From NCBI RefSeq assembly GCF_021295315.1, contig NZ_JAIMJA010000001.1:124001-188000 (forward strand): DNA of 64,000 nt, given 5' to 3'. This stretch comes from Motilimonas cestriensis. GTDB lineage: Bacteria; Pseudomonadota; Gammaproteobacteria; Enterobacterales; CBDFNC01. Below, in pieces: positions 35,385 through 45,339 of this stretch. Positions within the stretch are counted from its first letter, which is position 1, and each line of letters starts with the position of its first letter. Under the pieces are notes generated by a model, which worked only from the letters and a program-made list of their open reading frames with translations, was not told the origin of the DNA and ran no database searches. Both the position numbers and the translations under genes were made by a program.

Positions 35385-35609
35385 TTGGGTATAGTTAAAA
35401 TATCGGATGAGCTACACAAAGAGCTAAGAAATGCCAGCTCTGTCATGTCGCGATCGATTAATTCACAAGCTGAGTTTTGGATCAAAATAGGCATGTTGGC
35501 CGAGCTACATCCACAAAAATCATTTAATGAAATCATCGCCGAACTGATGAAATCCGTTAATGTTTCGGCCAGTAATATTACGCTAATCGCAGGGCATAAC
35601 GATGAATAA
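35385..35609 (+). CDS. ParD-like antitoxin family protein
   Basis: This 74-residue protein starts with TTG (MGIVKISDELHKELRNAS), matching the ParD-like family (PF11903 type), with MSRSINSQAEFWIKIGMLAE as the conserved core. Family members look like ribbon-helix-helix DNA-binding proteins. It overlaps the following methionine aminopeptidase gene by 8 nt, a pairing I recall from other proteobacteria. No classical ParE toxin is adjacent, so the antitoxin role is doubtful and a repressor of the aminopeptidase is possible. The ribosome binding site is weak. Confidence 0.75.
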   Translation: MGIVKISDELHKELRNASSVMSRSINSQAEFWIKIGMLAELHPQKSFNEIIAELMKSVNVSASNITLIAGHNDE

Positions 35610-36387
35610 CCAAGTGATAATTAAATCTAACCGTGAAAGAGACCTGATGCGCCAATCAGGCAAGTTGCTGGCAAAGGTTTTTGAGATGCTTGATGGCTAC
35701 GTTAAGCCCGGCATTTCCACTATGGCGATAAATGACCGAGTTGAGGACTTTATTGTTAATGAGCTTAATGCTCGCCCTGCGAGTAAGGGACAATACGATT
35801 ATCAATTTGTATTGAACGCATCCGTTAATGAAGTGGTTTGCCACGGCATACCTAAAGCGACTCACTTTCTTAAAGATGGCGATATTGTCAACTTAGATAT
35901 TACCTTAGAAAAAAATGGCTTTATCGCCGACTCCAGCAAAATGTATGTGATGCCCAAAGCATCGCCACTGGCCAAGAAATTGGTAGACGTTACCTACAAA
36001 GCTATGTGGCAAGGGATCAAACAAGTAAAACCCGGCGCCACACTTGGCGACATTGGCCATACAATTCAGCAATATGCCCAAACCCATGGCTACAGTGTGG
36101 TAAGAGAATATTGTGGACATGGTATCGGCCGAGAAATGCACGAAGAGCCACAAATACTCCATTATGGCTTACCCAATCAAGGGCTGGTACTTAAAGAAGG
36201 GATGACGTTCACCATTGAGCCCATGCTCAACCAAGGGACCGCGAAAACTAAAACAAAAAAGGATGGCTGGACAGTCATCACTCGTGACAAGAAGCTTTCA
36301 GCTCAGTCTGAGCACACGATACTAGTGACAAGTACGGGTTACGAGGTACTCACCCTACGTCAAGAAGAACAACCAGGAAAAAGCTAA
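35602..36387 (+). CDS. map: Type I methionine aminopeptidase (secondary copy type)
   Basis: This 261-residue enzyme has all five metal ligands visible: the two Asp in NLDITLEKNGFIADSSK, His in CGHGIGREMHE, Glu in FTIEPMLNQG and Glu in QSEHTILVT. The substrate His is in VVCHGIPK. It removes N-terminal methionine from nascent proteins. The context (no rpsB/tsf, coupled to a ParD-like gene) marks it as an extra, accessory MetAP rather than the housekeeping gene. A GCAGCAC/GTGCTGC hairpin at 36391-36411 follows, without a clear T-tract. Confidence 0.92.
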   Translation: MNNQVIIKSNRERDLMRQSGKLLAKVFEMLDGYVKPGISTMAINDRVEDFIVNELNARPASKGQYDYQFVLNASVNEVVCHGIPKATHFLKDGDIVNLDITLEKNGFIADSSKMYVMPKASPLAKKLVDVTYKAMWQGIKQVKPGATLGDIGHTIQQYAQTHGYSVVREYCGHGIGREMHEEPQILHYGLPNQGLVLKEGMTFTIEPMLNQGTAKTKTKKDGWTVITRDKKLSAQSEHTILVTSTGYEVLTLRQEEQPGKS

Positions 36388-36518
36388 CTAGCAGCACATA
36401 AAGAGTGCTGCGCTGACAGCGATTCTCTTTCTAATACTTTAAAATTAGGTATGTACCTAAACAGCCTCCCGCTGAACCCGCATCTTGAAGTTGCCTGGGT
36501 ATACAATAAGGATTTGAT

Positions 36519-36815
36519 ATGTTTAGAGTTATCTATGAATGGCGCGTACCAGCTGAGAAAATGAACGAGTTTCAAGACGTTTGGCGTTCAGCCACTGATT
36601 CCATTCACCATTCGGTCGCAGGTGCGCTCGGTAGCTTTATGCTGCGCTCTTCTGACTCCCCTGAAAAAGTCTTAACTATTGCAAAGTGGCGAACGCGCCA
36701 AGACTGGGAATTATTCTGGGGCAACTGTAATCCAGAAAAAATGCAGAAGATGCGTGAAATTGCTGAACGAATTTCGGTTGAAGCATTCGACGAAATTGAA
36801 GATAGAACAAGGTAA
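36519..36815 (+). CDS. ABM-domain (antibiotic biosynthesis monooxygenase-like) protein
   Basis: This is a 98-residue dimeric alpha-beta barrel protein. It has an early FRVIYEWRVPAEKMNEFQDVW strand-helix, SFMLRSSDSPEKVLTIAKW, and a WELFWGN segment, all typical of the ABM fold. Members include heme-degrading and quinone monooxygenases, but many have no known role. It starts with ATG after AAGGATTTGAT. It is followed at 100 bp by a GFA-family gene, probably a loose cluster of stress genes. No specific substrate can be assigned. Confidence 0.8.
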   Translation: MFRVIYEWRVPAEKMNEFQDVWRSATDSIHHSVAGALGSFMLRSSDSPEKVLTIAKWRTRQDWELFWGNCNPEKMQKMREIAERISVEAFDEIEDRTR

Positions 36816-36915
36816 TGGCAACAACGCTTACCAATCAAAGCGCAGCAAACGTTTGGTCTGCAGCTAATAAAAGTAGTTAGTGCCATCACTGTCATTATTA
36901 GGAGTAACTTAAAAG

Positions 36916-37287
36916 TTGAAAGATAAAATTTTTGAAGGAGGCTGCCTTTGTGGCGATATTCGATTTTCGGCAACTGGGCCAGCATTAAAACCACATACAT
37001 GTTCTTGTCGACAATGCCAACGTCACTCAGACTCATTAACCCAAGCATGGGTTGAATTTCCAAAAGAAAATGTCACCTGGAATGGCGTTGCTGGAGAGCC
37101 TTCGACATGGCGCTCTTCTGACTATTCTTCTCGGGCTTTTTGTTCTAACTGTGGTAGCACTATTGGCGCAATTGACGACGCACCAACAATCGCTATTGTG
37201 TTAGGGGTGTTTGACCGTCCCACCTTAAAACACTGGCACCAAAAAATCACTCCTATATTTCCAAAAGGCCTAAATGGTGGAAAGTAG
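36916..37287 (+). CDS. GFA/CENP-V family zinc-binding protein
   Basis: This 123-residue protein has the GFA zinc pattern: GGCLCGDIRF, then CSCRQCQRHS, then AFCSNCGSTI, giving seven cysteines. The family includes a proposed glutathione-dependent formaldehyde-activating enzyme and many carbon-sulfur lyase-like proteins of unknown substrate. The start is TTG at 36916, after AGGAG with slightly long spacing. The true function cannot be deduced. Confidence 0.87.
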   Translation: MKDKIFEGGCLCGDIRFSATGPALKPHTCSCRQCQRHSDSLTQAWVEFPKENVTWNGVAGEPSTWRSSDYSSRAFCSNCGSTIGAIDDAPTIAIVLGVFDRPTLKHWHQKITPIFPKGLNGGK

Positions 37288-37501
37288 AGATAGACGCCTA
37301 ACGGATATAACAGGAGCCACTTAGCCCACAGCTATGTTCGATTGTGTAACAGGTTTCACTCACGGCAACTAGCGGCTTCTTTAAAGCATACCTGACAATT
37401 CCCTCTTGTCATTGGCTGGCTATTATCATTTAATAACAACCAGTTATTAAATGCCTGTTGTAAAAACTTCATTAACAGAGAGCAACTTCGGGGGAGTTAA
37501 T

Positions 37502-37966
37502 ATGCAATTAGTTCAACCTACAGAGCAGCATCTAGTTGCAATGATGAGTTGGTTTTCCAATCAGCAAACGCTCACAGAATGGTCAGGGCCAAATTTCAGG
37601 TATCCGTTCAATTTAGCTTCATTTACAGATGATCTAAACCTGAACAAGCTCAGTTCATATGCCCTACTATCCGATAGATCTGAGTTTTTAGCCTTTGGAC
37701 AATACTACCAACGATTAAATAAGTGCCATTTGGGTAGGTTGATCGTGAATCCGAAATTTCGAGGTTATGGTATAGCAGCAAAACTGATGTCTCATTTAAG
37801 TGAGCAAGGTTTAAAGCAACTAAAGGTAAATGACATCTCATTATTTGTCTTAGCCCATAATGCCAAAGCCATAAAAGCCTACGAAAAATTTGGATTTTCG
37901 TTTACTGATTATCCTGATGAAATGCCATTAGAAAATTGTTTATACATGGTTAAATCAGTTCATTAA
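37502..37966 (+). CDS. GNAT family N-acetyltransferase
   Basis: This ~154-residue protein has the GNAT acetyl-CoA signature LGRLIVNPKFRGYGIAAKLM near residues 77-96 and a C-terminal VLAHNAKAIKAYEKFGFSF block. It transfers an acetyl group to an unknown amine. The ATG at 37502 follows a strong GGGGGAG site. The frame is open 17 codons further upstream, but that part is not family-like. It forms a short row with a cupin gene 30 bp downstream. Confidence 0.88.
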   Translation: MQLVQPTEQHLVAMMSWFSNQQTLTEWSGPNFRYPFNLASFTDDLNLNKLSSYALLSDRSEFLAFGQYYQRLNKCHLGRLIVNPKFRGYGIAAKLMSHLSEQGLKQLKVNDISLFVLAHNAKAIKAYEKFGFSFTDYPDEMPLENCLYMVKSVH

Positions 37967-37996
37967 GCTAGCCGCTCTTTATAATTTGGAAGAATT

Positions 37997-38308
37997 ATGG
38001 AAATAATCAGAAGTAAAGATTTTAAATCGGAACGCCCTTGGGGGGCAAAAGACATCGCAAATATGAAGGGAATTACAACGCGATTGCATTGGACAGATCA
38101 ACCTTACAAGTGGCACATCAACGATGGCGAAGAAGTGTTTGTTGTGCTACATGGTATTGTTGAAATGTTTTTCAAAGAAAACGGCATTGAACAATCGAGT
38201 GTTCTTGAGGCGGGCGATATATTTTATGCCACGATAGGAACCGAGCATGTTGCACATCCTCGGGGGGAAGCCAGAATCTTAGTCGTGGAGTCTGAAGGCA
38301 GCGTGTAA
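37997..38308 (+). CDS. Cupin-domain protein
   Basis: This 103-residue single-domain beta-barrel has cupin motif 1 around WHINDGEEVFVVLHGIVEMFF and motif 2 around LEAGDIFYATIGTEHVAHP, with metal-ligand His/Glu. The small size suggests a binding or isomerase role, but the substrate is unknown. The GNAT gene ends 30 bp upstream, so co-transcription is likely. A spacer of ~235 bp without a recognisable gene separates it from the convergent chemoreceptor. Confidence 0.85.
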   Translation: MEIIRSKDFKSERPWGAKDIANMKGITTRLHWTDQPYKWHINDGEEVFVVLHGIVEMFFKENGIEQSSVLEAGDIFYATIGTEHVAHPRGEARILVVESEGSV

Positions 38309-38543
38309 CATTATTGGGTGAAACAAACGTTATGCCCTATCAGTTGCGAATATATCAGGTTACGACCCGAGTTATCGCGAACTGCTGTATCGGATGATAA
38401 GCATCGTTTAACTTAGCAGAACTGTGGATTAAAACCTAAATGGAAAGCGACTGAACCAAGAAAAAGCCGCTTTACATTTTACACCATCAGCTTGCAGCCC
38501 CTTAAGCGCTAACAAGCTGTGAACGTTCATTGTTAATCAACGA

Positions 38544-40469
38544 CTAAACCTTAAACGCCGACATAGTATGCTTCAAATCGGCTGAAAGAGCTTGCAGTTG
38601 CGCAATCACTTCACTGGAGCGCGCCACGGCGAGTAACGACTGCTCAGATTCTTGGTTCATTCTGTCGGTGCTGGCATTAACTTCACTGGCAACGGCAGTT
38701 TGCTCCTCGGCCATGGCGGCAATGGAATTGATCATGTCGTACAAGCCTTGAATGGCATCGCGTAAACTGTGTTGAATGGCGTCTGAGCGACCTATTTCAT
38801 TCATACTCTGCTGTGCATCGTTAGCTGCAGCTTCAATCACACCCACTAACCCTTTTGACTCCGACTGTAATCGTTCAATGCTTAATTGAATTTCTTCTGT
38901 TGATTCACGGGTTTTACTGGCCAGCGCCCTTACTTCATCAGCCACTACCGCAAAACCTCGGCCACTTTCACCGGCTCGTGCGGCCTCAATAGCGGCATTT
39001 AGTGCCAATAAATTAGTTTGCTCTGCAATCCCCTGAATCACATCCAAAACACTGCCAATCTGTATACTAAGTGAATCAAAATTAGTGACGCGTTGATTAG
39101 CATCGTCCACTTTTTGCACTAATTGGCTAATTTGCTTAGTCACTTGCGCCGCAATGACACCACTGTCTTGTGAGTCTGACTTAACGCTGTCAATATTTTC
39201 TAAGGCCGCTTGAATACTCACACTTTCTTGTTCAATCGCGCGCGTCACCTCAGCCATGGCGGTGCTGACATGAGCAATTTCTTGTTTTTGACGCTGCACT
39301 GCATGATCGACATCTTGGCTGCTCGATAAAATAATACTAACTTGATTGGTCGTATTATCTGCTGCTTGATTAGCATCAATGATAAGGGAGCGCGTTTTCG
39401 CTAAAAATTCATTCACGCTATTCGCCATCAGGCCAATTTCATCTTCACTATGAATGTCTATTTGCTGAGTTAAATCCCCGCCCCCCTTGGCAAGGCTAGC
39501 CAACGCACGAGTTAATACTTTCACTTTTGAAATAATGCGGTTGACTAAAATAAACGATAACGCCGCTAACATGACGCCACCTAGCACCACCATAACCCAG
39601 GTTAAATTAATGACCAATCCACTCGATGCACGGTTCATTTCATCATCAATTTCTCGGATTAATTCACGGTTACTTTTATTAACATCGGTAAAACTAACCT
39701 CGAGCTTATTCTGGTTAATCACCGCTTGTTGCGTAATGATTTGCTCTACTTGCGCCGCGCTATCGGTAATGAGCTGTTTAAACTCTACTTCTGTTTTTTC
39801 GATTTCTTTGTTTTGTAAGCTTTTATCCAGCGCAATAATTAACTTACCGACCACACGATCTTGGTAAGAAACGTCTGTTTGTGCCAAATATATATTCGGG
39901 TTATTTTGCGCACCATTTAACAGCTTTTCCATTCTACGGTTACCTTGCCCCTCATTAACCAATTGATTAACCATAGGGTTAGCACTGTTAAGGTAACGAG
40001 TCAGGTAGCGCCCTTTATCGTCATAAAAAGTAGCAAAAACGACACTAGAGTTTTGGTGAGCGGCCTTCACCAGTTCAGTTAGCTTAGGCATATCACGGTC
40101 AACAATCGCTAAAGGTGAAATAGAGGCCAGCATGGTCGCCATTCCATCAGCGCTAGCTTTAGCATTATGGTCAAGCAGTTGGGATATACTTTGCTGTTTT
40201 TCACTAAGCTGCTGTTTCAAGCTCATGCTTAATGCTTGATGAGTGTCTTGCGCCATGGCTGTTAAAGCGTGCTGACTCTCAAGTTTTGCTTTACCCAACT
40301 CTTGTTCAAGTGCTTCAGAGGAATCAGTCAACTTACGATGTAAATCAATCACAAGATTTGACACGCTACTTTCAGTAAAAGAAATAGAACTGTAGGTTTG
40401 TAATGCTACCAAAACGAACACAGCAAAAAGAACTTGTACCAGCAGAGATTGCTTCATTTTTGTTAGCAT
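38544..40469 (-). CDS. Methyl-accepting chemotaxis protein
   Basis: This 641-residue chemoreceptor has a first membrane helix at residues ~9-28 and a periplasmic sensor of ~260 residues with long coiled-coil stretches ([15 protein letters not shown]). A second helix ([18 protein letters not shown]), HAMP and the signalling domain follow, with [20 protein letters not shown] and [15 protein letters not shown]. The start ATG at 40469 follows AAGGTCCGTT. It stands alone. The GH19 chitinase gene lies divergently ~690 bp away, so chitin-related sensing is conceivable but unsupported by sequence. Confidence 0.93.
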   Translation of the reverse strand: MLTKMKQSLLVQVLFAVFVLVALQTYSSISFTESSVSNLVIDLHRKLTDSSEALEQELGKAKLESQHALTAMAQDTHQALSMSLKQQLSEKQQSISQLLDHNAKASADGMATMLASISPLAIVDRDMPKLTELVKAAHQNSSVVFATFYDDKGRYLTRYLNSANPMVNQLVNEGQGNRRMEKLLNGAQNNPNIYLAQTDVSYQDRVVGKLIIALDKSLQNKEIEKTEVEFKQLITDSAAQVEQIITQQAVINQNKLEVSFTDVNKSNRELIREIDDEMNRASSGLVINLTWVMVVLGGVMLAALSFILVNRIISKVKVLTRALASLAKGGGDLTQQIDIHSEDEIGLMANSVNEFLAKTRSLIIDANQAADNTTNQVSIILSSSQDVDHAVQRQKQEIAHVSTAMAEVTRAIEQESVSIQAALENIDSVKSDSQDSGVIAAQVTKQISQLVQKVDDANQRVTNFDSLSIQIGSVLDVIQGIAEQTNLLALNAAIEAARAGESGRGFAVVADEVRALASKTRESTEEIQLSIERLQSESKGLVGVIEAAANDAQQSMNEIGRSDAIQHSLRDAIQGLYDMINSIAAMAEEQTAVASEVNASTDRMNQESEQSLLAVARSSEVIAQLQALSADLKHTMSAFKV

Positions 40470-41161
40470 AACGGACCTTAATTGAATCTTACAAGCGGGC
40501 GTATAGGATACCTTTAAAGAAAGGGAGACTTAATAGCCTGCTCTCGGTAAAAGGTAAAATTACCAGCCTATTTTAATGATGTTTTAGTCAATTTAATGAT
40601 TCCCACTTGCAAAATGAGCTTTATATCCATTTAAAGTAAGAAGGATGTTGCTATATCAAACATAGTCAAACGCAGCAAAAAAAGAAAAATGATCCCTTGA
40701 AATTAATCTGATTAACCAGATTAAACTAATACCAATAAACCCATTAGTTTAATAAGCTAACAAGACCGACCATAGAAGATTTTATAACCAAAGTAACTGG
40801 TCAATTAAAAATAAAGTCAGGGAATTTGGGTTACAAATAAGATCTAGTTCAAACTCATAAAAAAATAATATTGCGCCCGATAACTCCTGCGCTCTATAGT
40901 TACCCTATTACGCGAGTGATGCTGTGATGTGGAGGTGAGTGTCTTTCAATCGGATTGATTGACTATTAAACCTTCAAGACACCAAGGATGGGGTGATTCA
41001 TAGTACAAGGAATAGTTTATCCAATTGTGCAATTTTCATGTTGTATCCCTTCCATATTTGTCTTTCACTTCCTTGCTTAATATCAACCAAGTACTGTTTA
41101 ACATGCGGTATTTGGTCACTCATGGACCTTACCCGTAAGGGTAATTTAATAAGGATATAAC
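40470..41161 (+). promoter_or_regulatory. Long upstream region of the GH19 chitinase, with leader hairpin
   Basis: This AT-rich gap of 692 bp has no protein-like frame. Close to the chitinase start it holds the perfect stem-loop TTACCC-GTAA-GGGTAA (41129-41144), just 6 bases before the AAGGA ribosome binding site at 41151. The hairpin could modulate translation. I saw no recognised riboswitch in the remainder. The length suggests complex regulation. Confidence 0.4.
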
Positions 41162-43216
41162 ATGTTTAAGCTTAAACTATTAACCGTAATGGTTGGCTGC
41201 GGTATTGCAGCAAATAGCTACGCCATGAACCCTCAGCCAGACCCTCTCAACCCAACGGGTTACACTGTTACTAAAGCAGAAATTCAAGCCGCTGAAGACG
41301 CGAAAACAATGAACCCTATGTACGATGTTTGGGCACAAGCCCTACGCACTCGTCCAAATTCGGTCGTTGAAGCAATTGAGCCAGGTGCGGCCAGTAACCC
41401 TGAAAACGTTAAACGTGTTGAGCGCGTGTTCCCGCAAGCTGAGTGGGACTTCTTAACGGGCATGGCTGCTCCTGAATACACTTACACCCGCTTCCTACGT
41501 GCCATTGGTAAATTCCCAGCCTTTTGTGGCGAGTACACCGATGGCCGTGATTCAGATGCCATTTGTAAGAAATCTATCATCACCGCATTTGCTCACTTCT
41601 CACAAGAAACAGGTGGTCACATTGCCAAAGACAATACGTGGGACAACCCACTTGGTCTTGAAGAGTGGCAACAAGCGCTTGTACACGTTCGTGAAATGGG
41701 TTGGTCAGAAGGCCAAGCGGGCTACACCACGGGTTGTGGCCAAAATGATTGGCAAAACAAACGTTGGCCATGTGCTGCAGGCCAAGGCTACTTTGGTCGC
41801 GGTGCAAAACAACTTTCATACCACTTTAACTACGGCGCATTCTCTGAAGTCATGTACGATGGCGATGCAACCGTACTACTTGATAACCCAGGCCTAGTCG
41901 CTGATTCTTGGTTGAATTTAGCTTCTGCTATTTGGTTCTTCCTAACGCCACAAGCGCCAAAACCAGCCATGTTGCACGTTATTGACCGTACTTGGACACC
42001 ATCACAACGTGAATTAGATGCCGGTATTGGTTACGGTTTCGGTACCACTATCAACGTGATCAACGGTGGTATTGAATGTGGCGAGCAAAACAAAAATAAA
42101 GGTCAGCCAGTTAACCGTATTCGTTACTGGGAAGGTCTGTCTTCACATTATCAAATCCCAATCGAAGATGACGAGAAAAACACTTGTTACCAACAACTTC
42201 CATACGGCAGCTTAAACCTAAACGGCGCCACTGACGTGCTTTACACTAACTGGGACGGTAACTGGAAATACTACAACGATCGCCCAGGTGGCCAATCATT
42301 TGAATGTGAATTGGTTGGTTTCCAAACCGCTTACTCTGCACTGGTACCAGGTGATTACGAGAAGTGTGTGACTAACTTTTACGAGTCTCATGCCAACTGG
42401 CCAGAAGTCCGTGTTATTGACGGGCCTGTTGATCCAACACCAACGCCAACTGAGCCTCCTGTAGGCGGCGTGTCACCTTGGGACGCAAGTAAAGTTTACA
42501 CTGGTGGCGACAAAGTTAGCTATGCGGGCAGTACCTACGAAGCGAAATGGTACACTCAAGGTGATGAGCCAAGTAAAGGTGGCCCATGGAAGCAAATCCA
42601 AGGCCCAACGCCAACAGCTGAACCGACTGCAGAGCCAACTGTTGCACCAACCGTGGCTCCTACGCCTAAACCAACGGTAGCGCCAACTGTTGCGCCTACT
42701 CCAACACCAACAGTTGCACCGACTGTGGCGCCGACACCTCAGCCAACGGTAGCGCCTACTGTAGCACCAACGGTTGAACCAACTCAGCCTCCAGCGGGTG
42801 ACTTTATCACTTGGAAAGCGGGTTCAACTAAAGTAAACAACGGCGATAAAGTAACCCACCTAGGTAAATGTTTTGTAGCACAAAACAACCCAGGCGTTTG
42901 GGAATCACCGGTTGCTACTAACTGGTTCTGGAAAGAAATTTCTTGTGGAGTTGCCACTGAACCAACAGCTGCGCCTACTGCTGAGCCAACTTCAGCTCCA
43001 ACAGTAGCACCAACCGTTGCACCAACAGTAGCGCCTACGGTAGCACCTACAGTAGAACCTACTGCGCCACCAACAGGTGATACCACTTGGAGTGAAAGCA
43101 CTATTTACAACACTGGCGATACAGTGGTTGTTAATGGCGTAACTTACACTGCTCAATGGTGGACACGCGGTGAAAACCCAACGACAACTGGCCCATGGGG
43201 TGTATGGAAGAAGTAA
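41162..43216 (+). CDS. Secreted modular GH19 chitinase
   Basis: This 684-residue secreted enzyme has a signal peptide ending NSYA (~21). The GH19 catalytic domain has the catalytic Glu in [11 protein letters not shown] and the family block [22 protein letters not shown]. Three chitin-binding modules of CBM5/12 type follow, separated by PT(V)AP linkers: [12 protein letters not shown]..., [14 protein letters not shown]... and [12 protein letters not shown].... It hydrolyses chitin with inversion, complementing the GH18 enzyme. The middle module is very like the two N-terminal modules of the GH18 chitinase at 13082-16255. It is monocistronic with a strong terminator. Confidence 0.95.
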   Translation: MFKLKLLTVMVGCGIAANSYAMNPQPDPLNPTGYTVTKAEIQAAEDAKTMNPMYDVWAQALRTRPNSVVEAIEPGAASNPENVKRVERVFPQAEWDFLTGMAAPEYTYTRFLRAIGKFPAFCGEYTDGRDSDAICKKSIITAFAHFSQETGGHIAKDNTWDNPLGLEEWQQALVHVREMGWSEGQAGYTTGCGQNDWQNKRWPCAAGQGYFGRGAKQLSYHFNYGAFSEVMYDGDATVLLDNPGLVADSWLNLASAIWFFLTPQAPKPAMLHVIDRTWTPSQRELDAGIGYGFGTTINVINGGIECGEQNKNKGQPVNRIRYWEGLSSHYQIPIEDDEKNTCYQQLPYGSLNLNGATDVLYTNWDGNWKYYNDRPGGQSFECELVGFQTAYSALVPGDYEKCVTNFYESHANWPEVRVIDGPVDPTPTPTEPPVGGVSPWDASKVYTGGDKVSYAGSTYEAKWYTQGDEPSKGGPWKQIQGPTPTAEPTAEPTVAPTVAPTPKPTVAPTVAPTPTPTVAPTVAPTPQPTVAPTVAPTVEPTQPPAGDFITWKAGSTKVNNGDKVTHLGKCFVAQNNPGVWESPVATNWFWKEISCGVATEPTAAPTAEPTSAPTVAPTVAPTVAPTVAPTVEPTAPPTGDTTWSESTIYNTGDTVVVNGVTYTAQWWTRGENPTTTGPWGVWKK

Positions 43217-43247
43217 ACATACCTCTTCCTCAGTTTAACTAAGTAGC

Positions 43248-43280
43248 AAAAATAGGAGGCGCTAGCGTCTCCTATTTTTT
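43248..43280 (+). terminator. Terminator after the GH19 chitinase
   Basis: The arms AAAATAGGAG and CTCCTATTTT enclose the palindromic loop region GCGCTAGCGT and end in a run of six T, 32 bp past the stop codon. Confidence 0.9.
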
Positions 43281-43401
43281 ATCATAGTGTCGGTTATCTT
43301 TCATCGGCTTCATTTAAAGGAACAGCCGAGTCAACACCTCTGCTTTAGTACTTACTACGCTCGCTACTTAACCTCTACCCTGTTTCAGCGTAACGCAGCC
43401 A

Positions 43402-43520
43402 AATAAAGTAGTTTGACGGCAAAATTTCGTTTTCAGGGATGAAAACGGAAAGCTTATAGGGACATATTCACAGCGTTTTTGCAGGAAAGCATACTATTTC
43501 ATTTATCCAATATTCAGGTT
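43402..43520. repeat. Dispersed intergenic repeat, copy B
   Basis: The core TTTCGTTTTCAGGGATGAAA..TATAGGGACATATTCACAGCG is shared with copies A and C. Its left arm AATAAAGTAGTTTG and right arm AGCATACTATTTC are more diverged. It lies between the chitinase terminator and the GST gene end, in a 302-bp gap with no gene. The perfect hairpin CGTTTTCA-GGGA-TGAAAACG is kept. Confidence 0.8.
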
Positions 43521-44127
43521 ACTTAATTTCAGTTGGCGCAATAAACCCATCAAGCGCTTCAACCCGAGCAAGCCAAAGGTTAATTGACTGGAATGGTGCT
43601 AAATTGATTCCTCCTTGCGGTGCTAACTTGGTATAGGTATAGATCGCAAGATCCGCAATGGTCGGAGTTTTACCCACCAACCAATCGCGTCCGGATAAAT
43701 GCTGTTCCAAATAAGCTAATAACTGCTCACTCGTCGCCATTGCAGCATCGATATCAATTGCTACCCCCAATAACTTGTGTCGCCTTAACGCACCGGGACC
43801 ATTCGCTAGCTGACCAGCAGCGAGGGATAAAAAACCTTGAACTCGCCCCTGCTCTATCGGCTGTTGTGGCATCCATTGACCAGACTCATCATACTGACGG
43901 GCTAGATAGACCAATATCCCATTTGAGTCAGCTATTATCTCGTTATCATCTTGTAGTACTGGCACTTGTCCTAACGGGTTAAGCTGCAAAAATGCCGGCT
44001 GTTGTTGTTCGCCCTTAGCTAAATCCACTGTTACAGAGGTATAGTCCAATTTTAATATTGATAAAAATAACGCCACACGATGGCTATGGCCCGATAAAGG
44101 ATGGCTATGGAGTATTAAATTTGTCAT
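43519..44127 (-). CDS. Glutathione S-transferase family protein
   Basis: This 202-residue protein has the N-terminal thioredoxin-like domain (LILHSHPLSGHSHRVALFLSIL, then NPLGQVPVLQDD and ADSNGILVYLAR) and the C-terminal helical domain (GRDWLVGKTPTIADLAIYTY with the conserved Asp). It probably conjugates or reduces electrophiles with glutathione. It is divergent from a LysR regulator (124 bp apart), the common arrangement for regulated GST genes, so that regulator is its likely controller. Confidence 0.9.
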   Translation of the reverse strand: MTNLILHSHPLSGHSHRVALFLSILKLDYTSVTVDLAKGEQQQPAFLQLNPLGQVPVLQDDNEIIADSNGILVYLARQYDESGQWMPQQPIEQGRVQGFLSLAAGQLANGPGALRRHKLLGVAIDIDAAMATSEQLLAYLEQHLSGRDWLVGKTPTIADLAIYTYTKLAPQGGINLAPFQSINLWLARVEALDGFIAPTEIK

Positions 44128-44251
44128 CTTTTTTCCTTTAATTCAAATAACTAAGCAAATGCAGTATGGGAAAAAATTGCGACGAGAAAAACCATTTTAA
44201 CGTAGAATCTCTATCAACAAATAGTTAACAATAACTCTAATTGGTGATCTA

Positions 44252-45160
44252 GTGGATACTATAGTGGGCATAAACACCATCGTTGCTGTTGTAGAAACGG
44301 GCTCATTTACCGCCGCAGCCCAGCGTATGGATATATCTAAAGCGTTAGTCAGTAAATATGTGGGGCAAGTAGAGGCTCAGCTTGGTACGCGGTTATTCAA
44401 TCGCACCACGCGACAAGTGGTTTTAACCCCTGTCGGTCAAGATTATTACCAACAAGCACTTATTCTGCTGCAGCATTACCAAAAAATGCAGGCCAGTGCC
44501 ACACATGCCCAACATCAACCTCAAGGTAAACTGCGCGTCACCACTTCAGTTATTTTTGGCGATACTTTACTCGCCCCTTTACTGCCAACATTTTTAGCAA
44601 TGTATCCTGAGGTTGAGTTAGATATTCTACTAACCAACAAAAAGGTGGATTTATTAGCTAGCGGTATTGATTTGGCCATTCGGATCGGCCATTTGGCAGA
44701 CTCCAGCTTAGTCGCGCAAAAAATCAATCAACTGCCGCTCATGCTTTGTGCCGCTCCGGAATATTTAGCGAAAATAAATCCCCCCAAAGCCGTTGCCGAT
44801 CTGGCAACATTAGACTGCCTGATAGACAGTAACCATAGCCAACCTCACAGATGGACGTTAACCGATAGAGATGGCAAAACAGAGAGTGTCAATGTAAAGG
44901 GCAGGATGACGATTAATAGTTCAAGCTCGATCGCTTCACTTGCTATTGCTGGCGCAAGCATCGCTATGTTGCCCACCTTCCTAGCAGAGCCTGCCATTAA
45001 TCAAGGCAGGCTAGTAAGAGTATTGCCTGAATATAACGCGTCAACCTATGGTCTTTATGCGGTTTACCCACACCGACAATTTTTATCCCCTAAGGTGCGC
45101 TGCTTTATTGACTTTATTCGAACACATTTTGGCCAAAGAGATATCCGCCCTGACCATTAA
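44252..45160 (+). CDS. LysR family transcriptional regulator
   Basis: This 302-residue protein has a typical N-terminal winged HTH (FTAAAQRMDISKALVSKYVGQVEAQLGTRLFNRTTR) and a LysR substrate-binding domain (GKLRVTTSVIFGDTLLAPLL, IDLAIRIGHLADSSL). The start is GTG at 44252 after GGTGATCTA. It is divergent from the GST gene, suggesting it regulates that gene. The effector is unknown. Confidence 0.92.
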   Translation: MDTIVGINTIVAVVETGSFTAAAQRMDISKALVSKYVGQVEAQLGTRLFNRTTRQVVLTPVGQDYYQQALILLQHYQKMQASATHAQHQPQGKLRVTTSVIFGDTLLAPLLPTFLAMYPEVELDILLTNKKVDLLASGIDLAIRIGHLADSSLVAQKINQLPLMLCAAPEYLAKINPPKAVADLATLDCLIDSNHSQPHRWTLTDRDGKTESVNVKGRMTINSSSSIASLAIAGASIAMLPTFLAEPAINQGRLVRVLPEYNASTYGLYAVYPHRQFLSPKVRCFIDFIRTHFGQRDIRPDH

Positions 45161-45183
45161 AAAAGGATGTAACCTCAGCTTTT

Positions 45184-45325
45184 CTTAAGTCTATTACGAG
45201 TGGATAAAGTATATTTTGACTGCAAAATTTCGTTTTCAGGGATGAAAACGCAAAGCGTATAGGGACATATCCACCGCGTTTTTGCAGGGGAAATATACTA
45301 TTTTGCTTAGCCAGAACTCGGGTGA
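45184..45325. repeat. Dispersed intergenic repeat, copy C (most complete)
   Basis: From CTTAAGTCTATTAC through GGATAAAGTATATTTTG, the hairpin core CGTTTTCAGGGATGAAAACG, the block GTATAGGGACATAT and the right arm GGAAATATACTATTTTGC, this copy keeps every segment. AGTATATTT on the left is the inverse of AAATATACT on the right. It sits between the LysR and glpR genes, both transcribed towards it. Confidence 0.8.
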
Positions 45326-45339
45326 TGTACAACAACCCG

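Noticed and set aside
38309-38345. attC-like AACGTTATGCC after the cupin gene, hinting at more cassettes at 36.5-38.3 kb
   Set aside because: No matching R'' box and no hairpin arms were found, and the small genes there have ordinary spacing and composition.
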